Shown here: positions 59,682 through 64,000 of the stretch, piece by piece
Numbering within the stretch: position 1 is the first letter of the stretch
Layout of the letters: every line of letters begins with the position of its first letter
Assembly: GCA_013697725.1 (NCBI GenBank)
Contig: JACCWI010000055.1
Span: forward strand, 124,001-188,000
Source: Tatlockia sp.
GTDB lineage: Bacteria; Pseudomonadota; Gammaproteobacteria; Legionellales; Legionellaceae
Direction: 5' to 3'
DNA length: 64,000 nt
Position numbers and translations under genes: made by a program
Notes under the pieces: model-generated
What the model was told of the DNA's origin: nothing
What the model saw: the letters and a program-made list of their open reading frames with translations, nothing else
Databases searched by the model: none

Positions 59682-59702
59682 TAATAATCCGAGCGAACAA
59701 AG

Positions 59703-60059
59703 ATGCTTTCACAATATTTGCCCATACTTGTTTTTATCATAATTGCTCTCGTAATGGGACTTGTGATGCTAGGAGCTGGCTCTTTACTTAGCAAACGCAA
59801 ACCTGACGCAGCGAAAAACTCACCCTACGAGTGTGGATTCGATCCTTTTGAAAATGCGCATATCCCTTTTGATGTAAGGTTCTACCTGGTTGCAATTTTA
59901 TTCATTATTTTTGACTTAGAAACAGCCTTTTTTGTGCCTTGGGCTGTTGTGTTACGCAAAATCGGATGGTTTGGATTTTCTGCAATGATGCTCTTTCTAG
60001 CTTTATTAGTTATTGGTTTTATTTTTGAGTGGAAAAGAGGCGCTCTTGAATGGGAGTAA
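59703..60059 (+). CDS. nuoA: NADH-quinone oxidoreductase subunit A
   Basis: A membrane subunit of complex I, 118 residues with three transmembrane helices (about 4-26, 62-84, 90-110). [21 protein letters not shown], here in two parts YECGFDPF and [10 protein letters not shown], carries the conserved quinone-channel loop with its Cys. The C-terminus [10 protein letters not shown] is typical. It is the first gene of the nuo operon, directly after the tRNA. A 166-bp gap to nuoB contains no gene. Confidence 0.96.
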   Translation: MLSQYLPILVFIIIALVMGLVMLGAGSLLSKRKPDAAKNSPYECGFDPFENAHIPFDVRFYLVAILFIIFDLETAFFVPWAVVLRKIGWFGFSAMMLFLALLVIGFIFEWKRGALEWE

Positions 60060-60225
60060 ATATCCCTCCTACTATTTCCAACTATAAATAGTATTGAACT
60101 AGTATAAACCTTATGAACAATTAGTATTTATTAATTAGGCAGATTAAATTGGCTGAATTTATAAAACAACTTAAAAAAAGCAGAACCTATTCTGCTATTG
60201 TAAATAAAAATTTTAGAGGCTAGCT

Positions 60226-60702
60226 ATGACTGTTGCTGAATTACAGAAAAGTGGCTTTGTTACCACATCAGTCGATAAATTAATCGGCTGGGCACGTAGT
60301 GGTTCAATGTGGCCTATGACCTTTGGTCTGGCCTGTTGTGCAGTTGAGATGATGCATGTTGGGGCTTCGCGTTATGATTTGGATCGTTTTGGAGTAATTT
60401 TTCGACCCAGCCCACGTCAATCAGATGTGATGATTGTTGCAGGGACTTTATGTAACAAAATGGCGCCTCCGCTTCGCCGAGTTTATGATCAAATGGCTGA
60501 ACCAAGGTGGGTAATTTCCATGGGTTCTTGCGCTAATGGTGGTGGTTATTATCATTACTCTTATTCTGTAGTAAGAGGCTGCGATCGTATTGTTCCAGTT
60601 GATGTATATGTTCCAGGTTGTCCACCCACTGCTGAAGCTTTGCTTTATGGAATTATTCAATTACAGAATAAAATCAAACGTAAGCAAATAATTGAGGCTT
60701 AA
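60226..60702 (+). CDS. nuoB: NADH-quinone oxidoreductase subunit B
   Basis: A peripheral-arm subunit carrying iron-sulfur cluster N2, the last electron carrier before quinone. The ligands are seen: the Cys pair in [10 protein letters not shown] (about 37-38), a Cys in [11 protein letters not shown] (about 102) and a Cys in [11 protein letters not shown] (about 132). At 158 residues it fits the family. An AGAGGC site precedes the ATG. Confidence 0.97.
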   Translation: MTVAELQKSGFVTTSVDKLIGWARSGSMWPMTFGLACCAVEMMHVGASRYDLDRFGVIFRPSPRQSDVMIVAGTLCNKMAPPLRRVYDQMAEPRWVISMGSCANGGGYYHYSYSVVRGCDRIVPVDVYVPGCPPTAEALLYGIIQLQNKIKRKQIIEA

Positions 60703-60723
60703 GACCCGCACAGGTAAGATCAG

Positions 60724-61410
60724 ATGACGAAATTAATAAATTTAGCCGAAAAATTAAAGACAGAATTGGACCCACTAATTTCCTCTGTAGTGCAGCGTCA
60801 TAGTGAAATTACGCTTGAATGCGAAGTTAAGCACATTAAAGATTTACTAAATCAACTTAAAAGCCATGAGGCCTTTGCCTTTGATCAACTTATGGATCTT
60901 TGTGCTGTTGATTATCTACTTTATGGTCAATATGACTGGCAAACTGAATCTGCTAGCGAGAGTGGATTCTCACGCGGTGTAGAAAGGCAAGCAGAAAAAG
61001 CCTATACACTCGATAAGCCACGTTTTGCAGTGGTTTACCATCTTTTATCCACAAGATTAAATCATCGCTTGCGAGTTAAAATCTATGTTGACGAGTCTAA
61101 CCTTATCGTTCCTTCAGTCCATGATATTTGGAAAACTGCCAACTGGTTTGAAAGAGAAGCTTATGATTTATATGGAATTTTATTTGAAAACCATCCTGAC
61201 TTAAGACGAATACTTACTGATTATGGTTTTATTGGTCATCCCTTTCGTAAAGATTTTCCACTCAGTGGACATGTTGAAATGCGATATGATGCTGAGTTAC
61301 AACAAGTTATCTATGAACCAGTAGATCTGGTACCTAGAATACTTGTGCCAAAAGTAATACGAAACGACAATCGCTATTTAATTGGCGAAAATCGAGGAAG
61401 TGAAGCATGA
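60724..61410 (+). CDS. nuoC: NADH-quinone oxidoreductase subunit C
   Basis: The 30-kDa subunit of complex I, 228 residues. Family blocks are [13 protein letters not shown] (about 58-70), FAVVYHLLS, the [12 protein letters not shown] block (about 141-152) and [21 protein letters not shown] in two parts ([15 protein letters not shown]). An insert with [20 protein letters not shown] (about 77-96) lengthens a loop relative to short homologues. The stop overlaps the nuoD ATG (ATGA). Confidence 0.96.
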   Translation: MTKLINLAEKLKTELDPLISSVVQRHSEITLECEVKHIKDLLNQLKSHEAFAFDQLMDLCAVDYLLYGQYDWQTESASESGFSRGVERQAEKAYTLDKPRFAVVYHLLSTRLNHRLRVKIYVDESNLIVPSVHDIWKTANWFEREAYDLYGILFENHPDLRRILTDYGFIGHPFRKDFPLSGHVEMRYDAELQQVIYEPVDLVPRILVPKVIRNDNRYLIGENRGSEA

Positions 61411-62660
61411 TAGAATTACAAAATTATACTCTCAACTTTGGTCCTCAACATCCCGCAGCTCATGGTGTATTACGTTTGGTTCTTGAGTTAGAAGGTGAAA
61501 CAATTGTACGGGCTGATCCGCATATTGGCTTATTGCATCGAGCCACAGAAAAATTAATCGAAACTAAGCCCTACCTTCAAAATATCGGTTACATGGATCG
61601 CCTAGATTATGTGTCGATGATGTGTAATGAGCATGCTTATGTAATGGCTATCGAAAAGCTACTCGGTATTGAAGTCCCTGAGAGAGCACTTTACATCCGT
61701 ACTATGTTTGATGAAGTAACGAGAGTTCTCAATCACCTGCTTTGGCTTGGTGCAATCTCATTAGACATTGGTGCCATGACCGTTTTCCTCTATTGCTTCC
61801 GTGAACGAGAAGATTTGTTTGATTGTTATGAGGCAGTTTCTGGTGCTCGCATGCATGCGACCTATTATCGTCCTGGTGGAGTAGCACGTGACTTGCCTAG
61901 CGCTATGCCGCAATATAAGCCATCCAGATGGCACAATGAACGTGAAACAGAAAAAAGAAACGAAAATCGCCAAGGCTCATTATTAGATTTTCTCTGGGCA
62001 TTCACTGAACGCTTTCCTAAATGTGTTGATGAGTATGAAACCTTACTTACAGAAAACCGGATTTGGAAACAACGCACGGTTGATATTGGTGTAGTTTCAC
62101 CCGAAGCAGCCCTGCAGTGGGGATTTTCAGGTCCTATGTTAAGAGGCTCCGGAGTGGCTTGGGATTTACGAAAAAAACAACCCTATGCTGCTTATGATAA
62201 AATGAAATTCGATATCCCGGTAGGTAAGACAGGGGATTGCTACGATCGATATTTAGTACGTGTGGAAGAGCTAAGACAATCTAACCTAATTATTCAGCAA
62301 TGCATTCAATGGCTGCGCAAAAATCCTGGCCCTGTTAAAGTTGCGGATCACAAAATTACTCCTCCATCTCGTGAAACCATGAAACATGATATGGAAGCAC
62401 TTATTCATCATTTTAAGTTTTTTACAGAAGGTTTTTGTGTCCCTGAAGGTGAAGTTTATGCCGCTGTGGAGGCGCCTAAAGGTGAGTTTGGTATTTATTT
62501 AGTGTCAGACGGTGCGAATAAACCTTATCGTTTAAAAATTCGCGCACCAGGCTTTGCACATTTGTCCAGTTTCGATGAAATGGTTAGAGGCCATATGCTG
62601 GCAGACGGAGTGGCGATTTTAGCAAGTCAAGATATTGTGTTTGGCGAAGTTGACCGATAA
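61407..62660 (+). CDS. nuoD: NADH-quinone oxidoreductase subunit D
   Basis: The 49-kDa subunit forming the quinone pocket together with NuoB, 417 residues. [20 protein letters not shown] (in part, QHPAAHG with its conserved His pair), [12 protein letters not shown], the [11 protein letters not shown] block and the C-terminal FGEVDR are typical. It overlaps nuoC by 4 bp. No fusion with nuoC, unlike E. coli. Confidence 0.97.
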   Translation: MIELQNYTLNFGPQHPAAHGVLRLVLELEGETIVRADPHIGLLHRATEKLIETKPYLQNIGYMDRLDYVSMMCNEHAYVMAIEKLLGIEVPERALYIRTMFDEVTRVLNHLLWLGAISLDIGAMTVFLYCFREREDLFDCYEAVSGARMHATYYRPGGVARDLPSAMPQYKPSRWHNERETEKRNENRQGSLLDFLWAFTERFPKCVDEYETLLTENRIWKQRTVDIGVVSPEAALQWGFSGPMLRGSGVAWDLRKKQPYAAYDKMKFDIPVGKTGDCYDRYLVRVEELRQSNLIIQQCIQWLRKNPGPVKVADHKITPPSRETMKHDMEALIHHFKFFTEGFCVPEGEVYAAVEAPKGEFGIYLVSDGANKPYRLKIRAPGFAHLSSFDEMVRGHMLADGVAILASQDIVFGEVDR

Positions 62661-62723
62661 AAATTAAAGCAAAACTTAAAGCTAGCTAACTCCTATTTTA
62701 ATGAAATGTTAAAGGTTAAAAGA

Positions 62724-63233
62724 ATGCCTGATAATTCAACTAAATTACTTCGTCAATTTGTATCCTCAGCAAGTATGGATGAAATTGATCATTGGATAAG
62801 TAAATACCCGCCCGAGGAAAGACAATCGGCAGTTATGTCCACCTTAAGAATTGTTCAAGAAGAACTTGGATTTCTTACGCCTGAGTTTATGGATGCAGTT
62901 GCCAATTATTTGAAAATGCCAGCCATCGCAGTTTATGAAGTCGCCTCTTTTTATTCAATGTATGAATGCAAACCTATTGGCCAAAATTTGATTAATGTTT
63001 GTACTAATATATCCTGCAAGCTTTGTGGATCAGCAGAGATTGTAAAGCATCTTGAAGAAAAGTTGGCTATCAAGCTTGGCGAAACAACAACAGACGGTAA
63101 ATATACTTTAAGAGCCGTAGAATGTTTAGGTGCCTGTGTTAATGCACCAATGATGCAGATCAATAAAAAATATTACGAAAATCTGACCAACGATAAAATT
63201 GATACAGTGTTGGAGAGGTACGATGAACAATAG
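62724..63233 (+). CDS. nuoE: NADH-quinone oxidoreductase subunit E
   Basis: The 24-kDa subunit with the [2Fe-2S] cluster N1a. Ligands appear as C-x4-C in [12 protein letters not shown] (about 94-99) and C-x3-C in [11 protein letters not shown] (about 135-139). The helical N-terminus with [14 protein letters not shown] is typical. The start is placed at ATG 62724, behind AAGG at a 9-nt distance; an ATG 18 nt upstream has no site. Confidence 0.96.
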   Translation: MPDNSTKLLRQFVSSASMDEIDHWISKYPPEERQSAVMSTLRIVQEELGFLTPEFMDAVANYLKMPAIAVYEVASFYSMYECKPIGQNLINVCTNISCKLCGSAEIVKHLEEKLAIKLGETTTDGKYTLRAVECLGACVNAPMMQINKKYYENLTNDKIDTVLERYDEQ

Positions 63234-63243
63234 AGGTGGTTGT

Positions 63244-64000
63244 CATGGTTGAACAAAATCAAGTCTGTTACCGAACCTTCCATTTAGAGGAACCATGGAC
63301 GCTTAAAGCTTATACAAGTATAGGTGGTTATAGTGCATGGCGCCGTATATTGGCAGAGCAAACACCTGCTCAACAAATCATTGAAGAATTGAAAACCTCT
63401 GCTTTACGTGGACGTGGTGGCGCCGGCTTTCCTACGGGTTTAAAATGGAGCTTCATGAATCGAAATGCTCCAATACAAAAATATGTAGTTTGCAATTCTG
63501 ATGAAGGAGAGCCCGGTACTTGCAAAGATCGAGAGATCTTAACCCTTAATCCTCATCAATTAATTGAAGGTATGGCCATAGCTGGATATGTCATCGGTTC
63601 AACCGTGGGTTATAATTATATACGCGGTGAATTCTGGCTGCCTTTTGAAAGAAACGAATTTGCGTTAAAAGAAGCTTATGCTGCAGGGCTGCTAGGAAAG
63701 AACATTCTTGGGAGCGGTATAGATTTTGATTTATACAATCACCTGGGAGCCGGGGCCTATATCTGTGGTGAAGAAACAGCTTTACTCAACTCTCTTGAAG
63801 GTAAAAAGGGTCAACCAAGATTCAAACCTCCTTTCCCTGCAAATTATGGTTTATATGGAAAACCCACCACTATTAATAATACAGAGACCTTTGCTTCTGT
63901 GCCGGTAATTATGGAGAAGGGTGCAGAGTGGTTCTTAAAACTTGGTAAACCCAATAATGGTGGCACAAAATGTTTTAGTGTTAGTGGCCATGTCAATAAA
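63244..64000 (+). CDS. nuoF: NADH-quinone oxidoreductase subunit F (cut by window end)
   Basis: The first 252 codons of NuoF, the subunit that binds NADH, FMN and cluster N3. The ATG at 63244 follows AGAGGTGG. Visible are [14 protein letters not shown] (about 55-68, FMN/NADH), [15 protein letters not shown] (about 82-96), the [14 protein letters not shown] block (about 168-181) and a partial C-terminal region. The frame is open at the window edge, so the cluster-binding Cys region is not visible. Confidence 0.97.

Noticed and set aside
60060..60225. Small gene or RNA between nuoA and nuoB
   Set aside because: The 166-bp AT-rich gap shows no coding frame with a ribosome-binding site and no recognisable RNA structure.

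Overview
The window is AT-rich gammaproteobacterial chromosome and almost certainly comes from a Legionella species. The pointers are a class D beta-lactamase of the type seen in Legionella, a probable mavN/lapA divergent pair, an ankyrin-repeat protein, several effector-like orphan genes with candidate PmrA-type promoter boxes, two patatin-like phospholipases, and the block rlmE-ftsH-folP-glmM-tpiA-secG-tRNA-Leu-nuoABCDEF. No rRNA, CRISPR array, prophage or intact insertion sequence was seen.

Layout. Positions 1-1,320 are decaying sequence: the tail of a membrane protein, a frameshifted Fic-protein remnant, a reversed remnant of a regulator-like gene and a third orphan fragment. Positions 1,500-3,900 carry an ABC-F protein behind an attenuator-like leader, and a convergent OXA-type beta-lactamase. 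Positions 4,200-9,600 are an accessory island: two tail-anchored paralogues with cysteine-rich C-termini, an ankyrin protein and an unrecognised 312-residue protein. Positions 10,000-15,750 hold a lipoprotein patatin, a secreted GH5 glycoside hydrolase, a Na+/Ca2+ exchanger-like protein and a PAP2-like membrane protein. Positions 15,750-24,200 hold recN, nadK, an AlgI/AlgJ-like O-acetylation pair, a TPP-riboswitch-controlled tenA, and typA.

Positions 24,500-32,300 hold a secreted amidase, a Nif11-domain protein with an alpha/beta hydrolase in one transcription unit divergent from a TTL-type ATP-grasp protein, a small conserved protein, hslO and rep. Positions 32,500-37,700 hold a probable mavN (vacuolar iron transporter effector) with a Fur box at its promoter, the secreted M28 aminopeptidase lapA, and a PPP-type phosphatase behind a good PmrA-type box. 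Positions 37,800-42,500 are the prkA-yeaH-spoVR operon, followed by pepN, aroE, a cytosolic patatin, a POT peptide transporter and an 826-residue membrane protein made of two tandem copies of one module. From 51,500 to the end the window is housekeeping: hda-pgsA, yhbY, rlmE, ftsH, folP-glmM, tpiA-secG, tRNA-Leu(GAG) and complex I genes, with nuoF cut by the window edge.

How they fit together. Conserved housekeeping blocks are interleaved with host-interaction genes. Iron (Fur), a PmrA-like two-component system and thiamine pyrophosphate are the regulatory inputs visible in the DNA. Secreted LapA-type peptidase, the peptide transporter and PepN would form a peptide-utilisation route suited to an amino-acid-feeding intracellular bacterium. 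Strand, frame and motif statements come from reading the sequence; effector status, regulation and orthology to named Legionella genes are inference.
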